Below, in pieces: positions 1 through 7,783 of a stretch of DNA of 59,826 nt (position 1 is the first letter of the stretch; the number at the start of each line of letters is the position of its first letter). Source of the stretch: Candidatus Bipolaricaulota bacterium (GTDB lineage Bacteria > Bipolaricaulota > Bipolaricaulia > RBG-16-55-9 > DRXL01); NCBI GenBank assembly GCA_025060395.1, contig JANXCC010000010.1:1-59826 (forward strand). Direction: 5' to 3'. Position numbers and translations under genes: made by a program. Under the pieces are notes generated by a model. That model searched no databases and was not told the DNA's origin. It was given only the letters and a program-made list of their open reading frames with translations.

Positions 1-102
1 GGCTTGCTGTACTTGTGGAGGAAGCACCTGGCGGTGCCGATCGTATTGCATATTCTGTGGAACTGGGCGGTGTGGCTGGGGCTGCTGGGCCGACCTAGCT
101 AA
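1..102 (+). CDS. CPBP-family intramembrane metalloprotease, C-terminal fragment
   Basis: Reading frame 1 is open from the window edge to a TAA at 100-102 and encodes 33 residues. The hydrophobic segment AVPIVLHILWNWAVWLG has the shape of the last conserved motif of CPBP (Abi/CAAX-processing-like) membrane proteases, in which a His and an Asn four residues later (H-x3-N) lie in a late transmembrane helix. Only this last helix is in the window, so the N-terminal EExxR motif cannot be checked. Substrate unknown. An unrelated membrane protein could give a similar tail. Confidence 0.5.
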   Translation, partial: GLLYLWRKHLAVPIVLHILWNWAVWLGLLGRPS

Positions 103-164
103 GAAGCCGCTCCCAGACGCCGAAGCGCGCGGCGGGGGCGCCTTAGGCTTGCCTCAGCCACCTC
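103..164. repeat. Imperfect direct repeat, copy A
   Basis: About 60 bp immediately downstream of the CPBP gene closely match 2763-2822, which is the last codons and stop of the peptidase-MA-like gene plus some 3' sequence. The best conserved core is GCGCGCGGCGGGG-R-CGCCTTA. Read in the corresponding frame, copy A gives ...RAAGAP-stop against ...RAAGTP-stop in copy B, but a 2-base length difference just upstream breaks the frame. It looks like the 3' scar of a paralogue or a duplication end. The 70 bp to the next gene hold nothing else recognisable. Confidence 0.6.
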
Positions 165-176
165 GTTCATCATATT

Positions 177-560
177 TTACTCGACTGTCACCACACCCGC
201 CCGTAGATCAATAACCAACCCCTGCCCACGAAAGAAATCTAACCCTAACACCCCATCCACCGTCGCGCTGGGCGGCAGCGTGTGACAGAGCACAGGGAAA
301 TCTCGACGCTCCTGTCCCAACGCCTCTATCTTCTCCAGAAAAACTTGCGGCACAAACTCTACACCGCTGCCTGTGGTCATCTGCACACGCCCCGAGGCCA
401 CCGCCGGATCATACCCCACTAACACTACTACCTCCCAGCTCACTACCGTGCGCGTCGCCCCGGTGTCAAGCGCTAAGCGCACGATCGTATCGCCTGTAGG
501 GCCGAAGATCCGCGTCGGCACGACGATCAACCCCTCTGCAGGATCGAAGCGCAGGCTCAT
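177..560 (-). CDS. Retropepsin-like aspartic protease (clan AA)
   Basis: 127 residues, the size of a single-lobe retropepsin that must dimerise to form its active site. The catalytic motif is ALDTGATRTVVS (residues ~31-42), the DTGA signature of clan AA, and a second conserved block VDGVLGLDFF near residue 105 corresponds to the Ile/Leu-Gly-Asp/Leu flap-end region. No signal peptide or membrane segment, so cytosolic. Its ATG overlaps the stop of the upstream 75-residue gene (ATGA), so the two are translationally coupled. The natural substrate of these small bacterial and archaeal proteins is not known; the family call is confident, the function is not. Confidence 0.75.
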   Translation of the reverse strand: MSLRFDPAEGLIVVPTRIFGPTGDTIVRLALDTGATRTVVSWEVVVLVGYDPAVASGRVQMTTGSGVEFVPQVFLEKIEALGQERRDFPVLCHTLPPSATVDGVLGLDFFRGQGLVIDLRAGVVTVE

Positions 561-784
561 AGGACCACAGCAGTCTCTTGGGGGAGTCGGCCCATATAGA
601 GGATAGCGGAATGCGTGGGGCGGAGTTCCCGCGCCTTGCGATAGACCTCGTCGCGGTCCTTACTGTGCCACAGGACTCTCCCTGCCGTGATGGTGAGGGA
701 TTCGCTTGTCTGGGGATCTTCCAGCAGGACCCATTCTCCCGGAAAGCGTTCTTGGATCTCTGACAGTGAGAGTATCTCGCTCAT
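557..784 (-). CDS. Small conserved protein coupled to retropepsin (DUF5678-like pattern)
   Basis: 75 residues, preceded by a good GGAGG ribosome site (revcomp of 788-796) and ending in an ATGA overlap with the retropepsin gene. The core (FPGEWVLLEDPQT..., then ...GRVLWHSKDRDEVYRKARE) follows the pattern 'y.geWVal...g.vva.gkd..ev..kA' of small DUF5678-type proteins that often sit next to aspartyl proteases. Possible roles are partner or substrate of the protease, but that is inference. No catalytic motif is visible. The coupled gene pair is the strongest clue. Confidence 0.6.
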   Translation of the reverse strand: MSEILSLSEIQERFPGEWVLLEDPQTSESLTITAGRVLWHSKDRDEVYRKARELRPTHSAILYMGRLPQETAVVL

Positions 785-876
785 GATCGCTTCCTCCGTG
801 TGCTATCTTAGGGCAAATTCCTAGGTAAATCAAGAGAAGCGCGCACGTGCGATCCATGACAGGGAGCGAAAGCGTA

Positions 877-932
877 GGGCGGGGTGCCTAAGTACCGGGG
901 ATGGCCCGCGATGGGAGCCCCGCACCCCGCCC
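877..932 (+). other. GC-rich stem-loop in the leader of the exported protein gene
   Basis: An 11-bp perfect inverted repeat, GGGCGGGGTGC at 877-887 and GCACCCCGCCC at 922-932, encloses a 34-nt loop that is itself GC-rich. It lies about 100 nt before the ATG at 1030, with no T-run after it, so it is a poor terminator and may be a structured 5' leader. Between it and the gene is a GGAGGTG ribosome site followed by a two-codon ORF (ATG ACG TGA, 958-966). The rest of 785-1029 holds nothing else recognisable. Confidence 0.45.
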
Positions 933-1029
933 AAGACTCCACAAGGAGGTGAGAGCCATGACGTGAGCAGAGACACGGAGTAGCAGACAAATTAAATCTC
1001 AAATCACCCATAAAAGGAGGGAGATACGA

Positions 1030-1713
1030 ATGTTCAAGAAGAATCTCAAGCTGCTGGCGACGATGTTCGGATTGGTAGCGGTGCTGGTGATGGGGCTGAC
1101 AGTAAAAGTGGTGACCCAAGAAGAACCAAAAGGTCCTGGTCCTTGCGGCAGAATCGGTTGGCCCTGTATTGATAGATCGCAAATTATACAAGGTCTCCAA
1201 AACTTATTTGCTGGTTTGACAGCGAGCACAGCAGATTTACTGGATTTCGAGCGCGCCGTTTTCTGGACTGATGGAGGACCTCGACAGATAGCATATATCC
1301 CTCCTGATCTTGCGTCTGGCTTGTGGGATCGTGTGCAACAACTAAATGATGGCGAGACGGTAGAAGCTCCATTTGGAGGACTTTATCTTGCCCAGTGGGA
1401 AGGGGCAGAAGGCATTTTTGGAAGATTCCCCGTGGCGTTGAAGATGCGGTTACAGGGGAACAAAGATCAAGCCAAGGTAGTCTTGATTAATGCTGAAGGA
1501 GAAGAAATTATGGCAGTTCCAGCAACTCTGGATTTAACAGATCCAACACCGTGTGGCAAGCCTCGGTTCTCAGTCGAGGTTATCGACCACCGGGAAAGTG
1601 AATGCCCTTTTGCCAGCTTCCGAGGTGAAGCTCTCTCCCCAGGAGGAGTTTGCCTTGTAATTAGAATCAGAGGTGAGGCTATAGCTGGAATTCACCTTGA
1701 GATAACCCAGTAA
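1030..1713 (+). CDS. Exported protein of unknown function
   Basis: 227 residues with a classical signal peptide (MFKKN..., hydrophobic stretch ~residues 8-27) and a strong AAAGGAGGG ribosome site ending 8 nt before the ATG. The mature part has four to five cysteines (CGRIGWPC near 45, others near 180-210), so disulphides outside the cytoplasm are plausible. I do not recognise a domain. Codon use is AT-richer than the neighbours, which hints at recent acquisition. It is monocistronic: a Rho-independent terminator follows at 1748-1789. Confidence 0.7.
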   Translation: MFKKNLKLLATMFGLVAVLVMGLTVKVVTQEEPKGPGPCGRIGWPCIDRSQIIQGLQNLFAGLTASTADLLDFERAVFWTDGGPRQIAYIPPDLASGLWDRVQQLNDGETVEAPFGGLYLAQWEGAEGIFGRFPVALKMRLQGNKDQAKVVLINAEGEEIMAVPATLDLTDPTPCGKPRFSVEVIDHRESECPFASFRGEALSPGGVCLVIRIRGEAIAGIHLEITQ

Positions 1714-1747
1714 TATAAGCCTTTGACTCGAGAGCTAAATGATAATG

Positions 1748-1789
1748 AGAGGAGCCTTAACTGTGTAAGTTATGGCTCCTCTTGTTTTT
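1748..1789 (+). terminator. Rho-independent terminator
   Basis: Perfect 9-bp arms AGAGGAGCC (1748-1756) and GGCTCCTCT (1774-1782), extended by the partial pairing TTAACT/AGTTAT inside, followed by TTGTTTTT. It ends the transcript of the exported protein at 1030-1713. Confidence 0.9.
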
Positions 1790-1832
1790 CACCCTCGAGT
1801 TTGTTTAAAATCTTTGGTTGAGGAGAGCAAAC

Positions 1833-2804
1833 ATGCTTCCGTTATGGTTATTCATAGTACTAGTGATTATAGGTGTTTTGCTAATTCTTTTGGTTATTCT
1901 TATCAGCATTAGCTCGGTTGCCGTCACCTTTCGTCTCAAGGAGAATAAGCCTCTCCGAGAGGTCAGCTTAGCTGAGATGGAATGTCTCAAGCGTAGGGTG
2001 TTTACCATCTACTTCTCTCCTGGACACAGAAGTTTAGCTGAAGATAAGCTGAGCGTTCTAGAACAAGCATGGCGTATCGCGCGAGAGCAGCTCGCCATAG
2101 ACCTTGGGCGTTTTGGAGTCGCCTTAGTCGTGCCCAAAGAGGGTGAGGATTTGGGGGGAATAATCCTCACTAGGAAGATCTGGGCACTCTGGGATCCAAT
2201 ATGGCCTATCATGACTTCTCCAGGTGTGCAAAGTCTCCAACAAGAAGCTGATAGAGATGCACTTATAGCCATCTACTGGGGTATGGCGCATGAGGCAATA
2301 GAGATGAAGGTTGCAAAGAAGCTCTACCATGACCGGGCTGCCCGCTGGGTTGGCGATGGCCTAGCCGAGTATATGGGGTATACGATCACTAGCGAGCTGG
2401 CCCCACACGTGCGCAATGAGATGCTCGCTATCCGCCGTCGGAACATCCAGATCGGATTGATCGATCAAGGGCAGAGTCATTATGACCTAACCAAGGAGTT
2501 TCTTGTCAAGATGAAGCTGAGAAAGGGCAAGGATACTGAAGCATCTAGGCAGCAGCCTTCTGGGGCGATATCCGATCCAGGCTATGCTGTCTCGCTTGCG
2601 TTCTGGCTACAGATTGCACAGAAGCACGGGGAGGGCGTGATTAAAGAATTCTGGCAGCGTCTCAGCCAGCGTCGCTTTCCCAACGCCAAGGAAGCTGCAC
2701 GTATCCTAAGTGAGCTGACCGGCGAGGACATCTGGACGAAGCTCCAGAATATGGACCCACGCGAAGCACTCCAGACGCTGGAGCGCGCGGCGGGGACGCC
2801 TTAA
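1833..2804 (+). CDS. Membrane-anchored peptidase-MA-like protein with altered active site
   Basis: The frame is open from a TTG at 1818, but the ATG at 1833 has a GAGGAG site at the right distance and gives 323 residues. An N-terminal membrane anchor (residues ~2-30) precedes a soluble domain. Around residue 155 the sequence MAHEAIEMKVAKKLY... and then RWVGDGLAEYMGY resembles gluzincin/peptidase-MA proteins, where HExxH is followed about 20 residues later by an E in (D/E)GLAEY. Here the second His of HExxH is replaced, leaving HEAIE, so it may be inactive or differently liganded. No signal for substrate. Its last codons are repeated at 103-146. Confidence 0.6.
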   Translation: MLPLWLFIVLVIIGVLLILLVILISISSVAVTFRLKENKPLREVSLAEMECLKRRVFTIYFSPGHRSLAEDKLSVLEQAWRIAREQLAIDLGRFGVALVVPKEGEDLGGIILTRKIWALWDPIWPIMTSPGVQSLQQEADRDALIAIYWGMAHEAIEMKVAKKLYHDRAARWVGDGLAEYMGYTITSELAPHVRNEMLAIRRRNIQIGLIDQGQSHYDLTKEFLVKMKLRKGKDTEASRQQPSGAISDPGYAVSLAFWLQIAQKHGEGVIKEFWQRLSQRRFPNAKEAARILSELTGEDIWTKLQNMDPREALQTLERAAGTP

Positions 2805-2822
2805 GATGCCTTAGCCTCCACA
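2763..2822. repeat. Imperfect direct repeat, copy B
   Basis: Partner of 103-164. It spans the last ~13 codons and stop of the peptidase-MA-like gene and ~18 bp beyond. The two copies bracket about 2.6 kb containing the retropepsin pair, the exported protein and the MA-like gene. No transposase or terminal inverted repeats are visible. Confidence 0.6.
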
Positions 2823-3100
2823 CCCAATGCCTCGCTCACAGTGATCCACCCTTGGCGCACCCGCTTCTAGAACCTGCAGCAGATGCAGCTCCACCATCAG
2901 CTCGTCTCTACCCGGCGCACTCAGCCCGCTGGATTCCTTTAATTCATCCAGATCGAACATCATCCCGCCTCCGGAATATCGGCACCCCCAAGCACTGCAA
3001 CGGCTATCTGGATGACATCAGCGATGTAGCGCGCCGGGACGACTCCAGCGGCCACATACGCCCGCGCTAGCTCCCGCTCCGCCTCTCCCCAGAGAGAGCA
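2806..3100 (-). pseudogene. Decayed PIN-type (VapC-like) gene remnant
   Basis: On the minus strand, from about 3090 to a TGA at 2960-2962, the frame reads ELARAYVAAGVVPARYIADV... then IQIAVAVLGGAD. This matches the C-terminal helix region of PIN-domain toxins and related nucleases (pattern 'Y...giiP.ky..DA.HIA.A...gaD'), where the next residues would be the conserved 'SWN' block; instead the frame stops. Further downstream a different frame encodes a protein-like tail ending at 2801-2803. Frame breaks and missing start identify a fossil. The forward ORF over it is compositional noise. 3100-3270 holds nothing I can identify. Confidence 0.4.
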
Positions 3101-3274
3101 CGTGACACCCTTGAGCTAAGTGTATCAACCGCTCACGTAGCGCTTGCGTGTCATAGCTCTTCAGCATAGCAAGGGAGTCTGCTTAAGTCAACTGACGGGC
3201 AAGGGGACTGTAGTCAAGGGATAGCCTGGTGGGAACTCTACACCCTCATGACTCATCATGAATGAAGACAGAGC

Positions 3275-3463
3275 CTAATCTCCACAGCCTTCTTCGTAAC
3301 CGCAGCGACAGACCTTATGGCACCCTACTATAAGCGCAAAGGGCTCTTGGCAGATGGGACAGATATTTGGATCTGGCGGAGGCAGAACTTGAACAAGTTG
3401 CCGTGCCGGCTGCTCTTGAGAACTCCGCCGGCTGTGACGCTCAGAGGGTCGCTTCTTGGCCAT
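3275..3463 (-). CDS. Small zinc-ribbon protein
   Basis: 62 residues from the ATG at 3463 (a second in-frame ATG lies at 3469). Basic, disordered N-terminus (AKKRPSERHSRRSSQEQ), then a double cysteine module: CPIC near residue 36, C near 49, and CRCGYEEGCGD at the C-terminus. This is the layout of a treble-clef or zinc-ribbon nucleic-acid-binding miniprotein. A TATAAT (revcomp of 3471-3476) ends 7 nt before the chosen ATG and there is no ribosome site, so the mRNA is probably leaderless. Divergent from the peptidase gene, with overlapping -10 elements. Function unknown. Confidence 0.65.
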   Translation of the reverse strand: MAKKRPSERHSRRSSQEQPARQLVQVLPPPDPNICPICQEPFALIVGCHKVCRCGYEEGCGD

Positions 3464-3470
3464 CGTCATT

Positions 3471-3485
3471 ATTATAGTATATAAT
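3471..3485. promoter_or_regulatory. Overlapping divergent -10 elements
   Basis: ATTATA (3471-3476, TATAAT on the minus strand) and TATAAT (3480-3485, plus strand) lie 3 bp apart. Each is 7-8 nt from the ATG of its gene, leaving no room for a ribosome site. Both transcripts are predicted to be leaderless, and simultaneous occupancy by two polymerases is not possible. Confidence 0.6.
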
Positions 3486-3493
3486 CACACGCT

Positions 3494-4585
3494 ATGAACA
3501 CTCATGCCATCCGACTCGAACGGCTTCGTGATCATCTACGACGCAAAAAGCTTGACGGGTTCTGTTTGATTAACGTCGAGAGTTCCGATAAATCGAATCT
3601 TTACTATCTCACAGGCTTTTCCGGATCGTTCGGGGTGCTTATCGTCACACAAGATCGTCAGATCTTCTTGACTGACTCGCGCTATATCACTCGGGCAAAA
3701 GAGCTTGTCTTGGACTATGATGTCCTTGAGCTTAAGGGTCGGGTGACAACTGTCGCGACACGGCTCAATCGCCTGAAGCTCAAGAATATCGCGATCAACA
3801 GCCCTACAACCAGTACCTGGCTCTTCCATCAGCTCCGCGATAAGTTGAAGAAGACAAAGCTTGTGCCCGTCGCTGGGCTCGTTGAGACCTTACGCACAGT
3901 CAAAGATGACGCTGAGATCGAAGCGATCAAGCGAGCCGTCCAGCTGACCGATAAAGCGTTTGAGTTCATCTTAAGCAGAGTAAAACCCGGCGTGACCGAG
4001 CGCGAGCTCGCCTGGGAGATCGAAAAATATATTCGCACGCACGGCGGCGATGGGCTTGCGTTTGAGAGCATCGTCGCGACTGGGGCGACGACGGCCATGC
4101 CCCACTACGAACCCCAAGATCGCGAAGTTCAGAAGGGCGATTTCGTGCTCTTCGACATGGGAGCCAGGGTGGATCACTATTGCGCCGATCTGACGCGCAC
4201 GGTGGTCGTTGGGCGCGCTAGTGCTGAGCAAAAGAAGATCTATAAGATCGTTCTTGAAGCCCAAGAGCGCGCTATAGAAAATTTACGGGCGGGGCTGACG
4301 AGCAAGCAAGCCGATGCGCCTGCGCGGGAGACGATTGCAAAAGCTGGCTATAAGAAAAACTTTGGGCACGGCACAGGGCATGGCTTGGGGCTCGATATCC
4401 ATGAAGCCCCTAGGCTGTCGCCCCTGGGGAAGGATAGGCTCCAAGCAGGCAACGTCGTTACCATCGAGCCGGGGATCTATCTGCCGGGCTGGGGCGGAGT
4501 GCGCATCGAAGACGTCGCTGTTGTCGAAGAGAAGGGCTGTCGCGTCTTGACCAGAGCTCCCAAGAAGAGCCTCATCGAAGTCTAG
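3494..4585 (+). CDS. pepP: M24 family Xaa-Pro aminopeptidase/dipeptidase
   Basis: 363 residues, normal for the short PepP/PepQ class. A creatinase-like N-terminal domain (to ~residue 125, with NVESSDKSNLYYLTGFSGSFG) precedes the pita-bread domain. The five dinuclear metal ligands are all present: two Asp in LFDMGARVDHYCADLTRT (~220-235), His in GHGTGHGLGLDIHE (~295), Glu in TIEPGIY (~328) and Glu in VRIEDVAVV (~343). It releases N-terminal residues next to proline in the cytosol. The start is the ATG 8 nt after a TATAAT, without a Shine-Dalgarno sequence. Whether it is an aminopeptidase or a prolidase cannot be settled from sequence. Confidence 0.9.
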   Translation: MNTHAIRLERLRDHLRRKKLDGFCLINVESSDKSNLYYLTGFSGSFGVLIVTQDRQIFLTDSRYITRAKELVLDYDVLELKGRVTTVATRLNRLKLKNIAINSPTTSTWLFHQLRDKLKKTKLVPVAGLVETLRTVKDDAEIEAIKRAVQLTDKAFEFILSRVKPGVTERELAWEIEKYIRTHGGDGLAFESIVATGATTAMPHYEPQDREVQKGDFVLFDMGARVDHYCADLTRTVVVGRASAEQKKIYKIVLEAQERAIENLRAGLTSKQADAPARETIAKAGYKKNFGHGTGHGLGLDIHEAPRLSPLGKDRLQAGNVVTIEPGIYLPGWGGVRIEDVAVVEEKGCRVLTRAPKKSLIEV

Positions 4586-4590
4586 AGCGT

Positions 4591-5547
4591 TTATACCTCC
4601 TCTCGGCCCGAATCTTTGAGGGAGATCAGTGCCTCTGGAAAAGGCGAGAAAAAGATCTGTTCAGCCAGATACGGCTCTTCAAAGCGGAGCATCCATGCCC
4701 GCAGCACCCCCACCAGCGTGCTCAAGGGCTGTCGCCCTTCACGATACGCGTTGAGCAAGTCTAGAAAGTACCCCTTCTCTGCTGAGGTCAGCTTCTCTGA
4801 GAAGTATCCCAAGGCGTGCATGAGGGCGTTGACGACCGCTGGGCGACGTGGCGGACGAGCCAGCGCCGCTCGAAATCCCGCGGCGTATTGCGCTAGAACT
4901 TCTTTTGTCGGTCGTCTTTGAGGGTTGGCCACGATCCGACCCAGTTCGCGCAGGCGACTTTGATTATAGGCCATTAAGAGAAACTTATACTGGGTGTGGA
5001 AGGCCACGAGCGCGCTCATATCGCCAGAGTCGAGGACTTCGCGCAGTCGGGCCAATGCGAAGACCCTCGTGAAGAAGTGCTCGCGTAGGGCTCGATTTGT
5101 CAAGCGACCTTCGTCTTCTATGGGGAGATCGGGAAAGCGGGTGCAGACGGCACCGCCGAAGACTCCTGGCCCCATCCCCACGGCTGGGGCCTTTTCTGGA
5201 CCAGCATAGATTTTGGCATCCTTAATCCCACAGGAAGGCGAACGATTCTTCAGAATAAAGCCGTCCACAGGAGGCAGCGCTCCCAAAAATGCAGAAGCAA
5301 AGTTCTGCATAGTCTCTGTCAGATCTCGGCCGGTGTCGGGCTGGACTAATCTAATCTTCTCGCCGATGCGTACTAATCGCACCGGCGGCCGAGGCGTGCC
5401 TAAGCCGATCTCCATCTCCGGGCAGACTGGAATGAACTCGACATACTTCTGGAGAGCCGTCACTATCGGTTCGGGAATGATGCTCCCGTCATAGCGACAA
5501 TGCTCCAGCCCTAAACACTTGCTGACAACAATCCGAGGTCTTGTCAT
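4591..5547 (-). CDS. DUF523 (TudS-like) + DUF1722 two-domain protein
   Basis: 318 residues from the ATG whose ATGA overlaps the photolyase stop; an ATG at 5559 is an alternative. N-terminal DUF523 domain (~1-145) has conserved cysteines in VVSKCLGLEHCRYDG, FIPVCPEME and NRSPSCGIKDA, the set that binds a [4Fe-4S] cluster in TudS-type thiouracil desulfidases. The C-terminal ~165 residues are DUF1722 (FHTQYKFLLMAYN and LGRIVANPQ near 190-215). In E. coli a DUF1722 protein (YbgA) is next to phrB, and the same linkage appears here with a different class of photolyase. A role in base desulphuration or repair is inferred. Confidence 0.85.
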   Translation of the reverse strand: MTRPRIVVSKCLGLEHCRYDGSIIPEPIVTALQKYVEFIPVCPEMEIGLGTPRPPVRLVRIGEKIRLVQPDTGRDLTETMQNFASAFLGALPPVDGFILKNRSPSCGIKDAKIYAGPEKAPAVGMGPGVFGGAVCTRFPDLPIEDEGRLTNRALREHFFTRVFALARLREVLDSGDMSALVAFHTQYKFLLMAYNQSRLRELGRIVANPQRRPTKEVLAQYAAGFRAALARPPRRPAVVNALMHALGYFSEKLTSAEKGYFLDLLNAYREGRQPLSTLVGVLRAWMLRFEEPYLAEQIFFSPFPEALISLKDSGREEV

Positions 5548-6884
5548 GTGGTCTTCCATAGCTCTGGTTCTGTGCCGTATTTTCTCTGAAAGCCTTCTGG
5601 GGTCATCGGGCGCACCTTACCAAAGATCGGGCGCTCGGGGAAGGGCCGGTCATGCAGCCCTAAGCACCACCCAACCCCAGTATAACTGTTGGGATCGCGG
5701 CCGTCCAGCGCGTATTTGTTGTTCAGATACAGCCCGATACGGAGCGCCTCCTTGGGATGAGCTGTCCAGACAAGCAGACGCTTGCCCCAGTACATGCGCA
5801 GATAATTATGCAATCGTCCGGTCCGCACCAGAGCCGACTGCGCAGCATTCCAGATGGGATCGTCTGTTCGCGCCCATTCCAGCTCTTCAAGGCTGTAGAG
5901 AGCAGGGCGGGGATCAGCCGCGTGGGCGTGCAGCGTCTCCTGAGCCCATCGTGGAAGCCCTTCCCAACGATCATAGCTTGGCGTATACCAGACGAAATTG
6001 ATCGCCAACTCACGACGCACAATAAGCTCTTCTAAGAATACGCTTGCTCCGGGAGCATTAAGGCGCGCGACCTCCCACGCGATCTCCACGGGAGAGATCT
6101 GGCCAAAGTGCAAGTAGGGACTGAGCCTAGAGGTGACTTCATAGCGTGGATCGCTGCGCAACTCTGCGTAGCGCGGGAGATGCTTCTGGAGAAAGTTGTG
6201 GAGCCGAGCTCGTGCTGCCCTCGTTCCTGATGGGAAGTCTACGGGTCCGACGGTTCGGTCTACGTCTAAGAGCGCAAGAAGCCTCTCTGGAACGGTCGGA
6301 TCGAGGGTGGGCTCGGAGAAGCGTGCCTTGACTTGGGGAGCTCGCTCGTGGAGCGGCCGGAGAAAGCGAGGAATCAAGGGTTGGAGACGCCTTCGCAAGA
6401 CAGCGGCACTCACAGCCGCGCGCGAGTAAGCCGTCTCTACTGGGACTATCGCATCTCCTTCGATCTCAATAACTAAGCACGGTGCCCTCTCGGCTAGATA
6501 TTGCCGCCACGCCCGCTGATGCCGCAGATACCCACGATCGGTCACAATAGCTGCCGCTTTCTGAGCCAAGCTCAAGGCTACCTCTGGCGGATTCCCCAGT
6601 CTTATGATAAACCCGATGCTGCGCTCTTCTAGAGCTTGCGCCGTCTCGCGAAGCCCCTCCAGCATCCAAGCATAATGGCGCAGATTAGCCTCTGGATAGT
6701 TTGGTGTTAGGCCAAAGCAGACAAGCACGGGTAACTTATGCTCGTTGGCCAGATCAACAGCAAACTCCAACGCGGGATTCCAGAAGGCTCGCTGCGAAGC
6801 CTGCATCCAATAGAGCACGTACTGCCCTCGGGTCAGGGGCCGATCATTGAGGCGATGAATCCGTTCAGGTTCGATGCGCGTCAT
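5544..6884 (-). CDS. phr: Class II deoxyribodipyrimidine (CPD) photolyase
   Basis: 446 residues, typical length. It splits UV-induced cyclobutane pyrimidine dimers using blue light and FADH-. The N-terminal antenna domain begins with RPLTRGQYVLYWMQASQRA, characteristic of class II enzymes. The FAD-binding domain shows LSPYLHFGQISP (~260), FLEELIVRRELAINF (~288) and the class II signature GRLHNYLRMYWGKRLL (~365) followed by YLNNKYALDGRDPNSYTGVGWCLGLHDRPF. The start overlaps the uvsE end by 20 bp and its own stop overlaps the DUF523 start, so the three are co-translated. Substrate preference (CPD rather than 6-4 photoproduct) is inferred from class membership. Confidence 0.95.
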   Translation of the reverse strand: MTRIEPERIHRLNDRPLTRGQYVLYWMQASQRAFWNPALEFAVDLANEHKLPVLVCFGLTPNYPEANLRHYAWMLEGLRETAQALEERSIGFIIRLGNPPEVALSLAQKAAAIVTDRGYLRHQRAWRQYLAERAPCLVIEIEGDAIVPVETAYSRAAVSAAVLRRRLQPLIPRFLRPLHERAPQVKARFSEPTLDPTVPERLLALLDVDRTVGPVDFPSGTRAARARLHNFLQKHLPRYAELRSDPRYEVTSRLSPYLHFGQISPVEIAWEVARLNAPGASVFLEELIVRRELAINFVWYTPSYDRWEGLPRWAQETLHAHAADPRPALYSLEELEWARTDDPIWNAAQSALVRTGRLHNYLRMYWGKRLLVWTAHPKEALRIGLYLNNKYALDGRDPNSYTGVGWCLGLHDRPFPERPIFGKVRPMTPEGFQRKYGTEPELWKTT

Positions 6885-7776
6885 AGAGAGTGTTAGGGAC
6901 GATGGCTCGAGCTATCTCAAGCGCTCGGAGCGCACTGCGCTCCTTGTCCTTGACTTCGAGCATCAGATCGAAGTCATGGGGACGACTCTCCATTAAGAAG
7001 CGTCGAAAGTGGGGTTCGTCCAGCTGATAGGCATGGCTGCCTGGGCGACCAGTGGGTAACGGGGAAGAGTAGTCCACCATTGGGGGGCCGTCATGTGCTC
7101 TCCAAGTCTTGGCAGCAGCTGCTAGTGCTTCTGGAAGTGTCCGCCCATCGGGGTAGATCTCATGATGAAAGACGTCGAGCAGGACGGGTAGGTCCGTCTG
7201 TTGGCTCACCCACAGACAATCTTCTAGGTTGAAGAGTCTCTCGTCGTTTTCGATCACAAGACGTGTTCGGATGCGCGGATCAAGGCGTTCGGTGGCGCGC
7301 ACGAAGCGCTCTAGCGCCGCTTGCTTATCGCCGTAGAGGCCACCGATGTGAATCTGAATCTTCGCTGTCGCGTCGAGCTCGAGCAGCTCAAGCACACGAG
7401 CATGATACGCTAAATCAGCACATGCTGCGGCGACGACTTCCGGGCGCGGCGAATTCAACAACGTGTACTGTCCCGGATGCATCGAGATGCGCATTCCCCT
7501 CGCGCGGATGAACTTGCCAAGTCGGGCAAAGTCCAACGCGAAGAACTCGTCCCAAGAGAAACGATTAGCCGGATGAGAAGCCAACGGCACCAAATCAGAC
7601 GTGATACGGAAGAACAAGAGCCCACGCTCGGCGTTCCAGTGAAGAATTCGCTCTAGGCACGCGAGATTGCCCGCGACCGTCTCGCGCAGTCGGTCCCACG
7701 AGAGATTGCTCACGCGAAAGGTCCGACTCGGTCGGCAGTCAAGCGAGAGATTAATACAGGGATACCCGATGCGCAC
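6865..7776 (-). CDS. uvsE: UV DNA damage endonuclease UvsE
   Basis: 303 residues, standard for this AP-endonuclease-like TIM barrel, which nicks DNA 5' to CPDs and 6-4 photoproducts and starts a repair route independent of UvrABC. Family features: N-terminal MRIGYPCINLSL, LFFRITSDLVPLASHP (~60), RGMRISMHPGQYTLLNSP (~95), IHIGGLYGDK (~150), RLVIENDERLFNLEDCL (~177) and LDVFHHEIYPDG (~205), which supply His/Glu/Asp metal ligands. Seven bp after the SDR gene and overlapping the photolyase gene, so it belongs to a UV-repair operon. Confidence 0.95.
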   Translation of the reverse strand: MRIGYPCINLSLDCRPSRTFRVSNLSWDRLRETVAGNLACLERILHWNAERGLLFFRITSDLVPLASHPANRFSWDEFFALDFARLGKFIRARGMRISMHPGQYTLLNSPRPEVVAAACADLAYHARVLELLELDATAKIQIHIGGLYGDKQAALERFVRATERLDPRIRTRLVIENDERLFNLEDCLWVSQQTDLPVLLDVFHHEIYPDGRTLPEALAAAAKTWRAHDGPPMVDYSSPLPTGRPGSHAYQLDEPHFRRFLMESRPHDFDLMLEVKDKERSALRALEIARAIVPNTLYDAHRT

Positions 7777-7783
7777 GGTGATA

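Noticed and set aside
877-932. Known riboswitch (c-di-GMP GEMM type)
   Set aside because: The conserved loop nucleotides of that class are not present; only a plain stem is visible.
2852-3070. 72-residue plus-strand ORF
   Set aside because: Low-complexity, no ribosome site, and the opposite strand carries recognisable PIN-type remnants.
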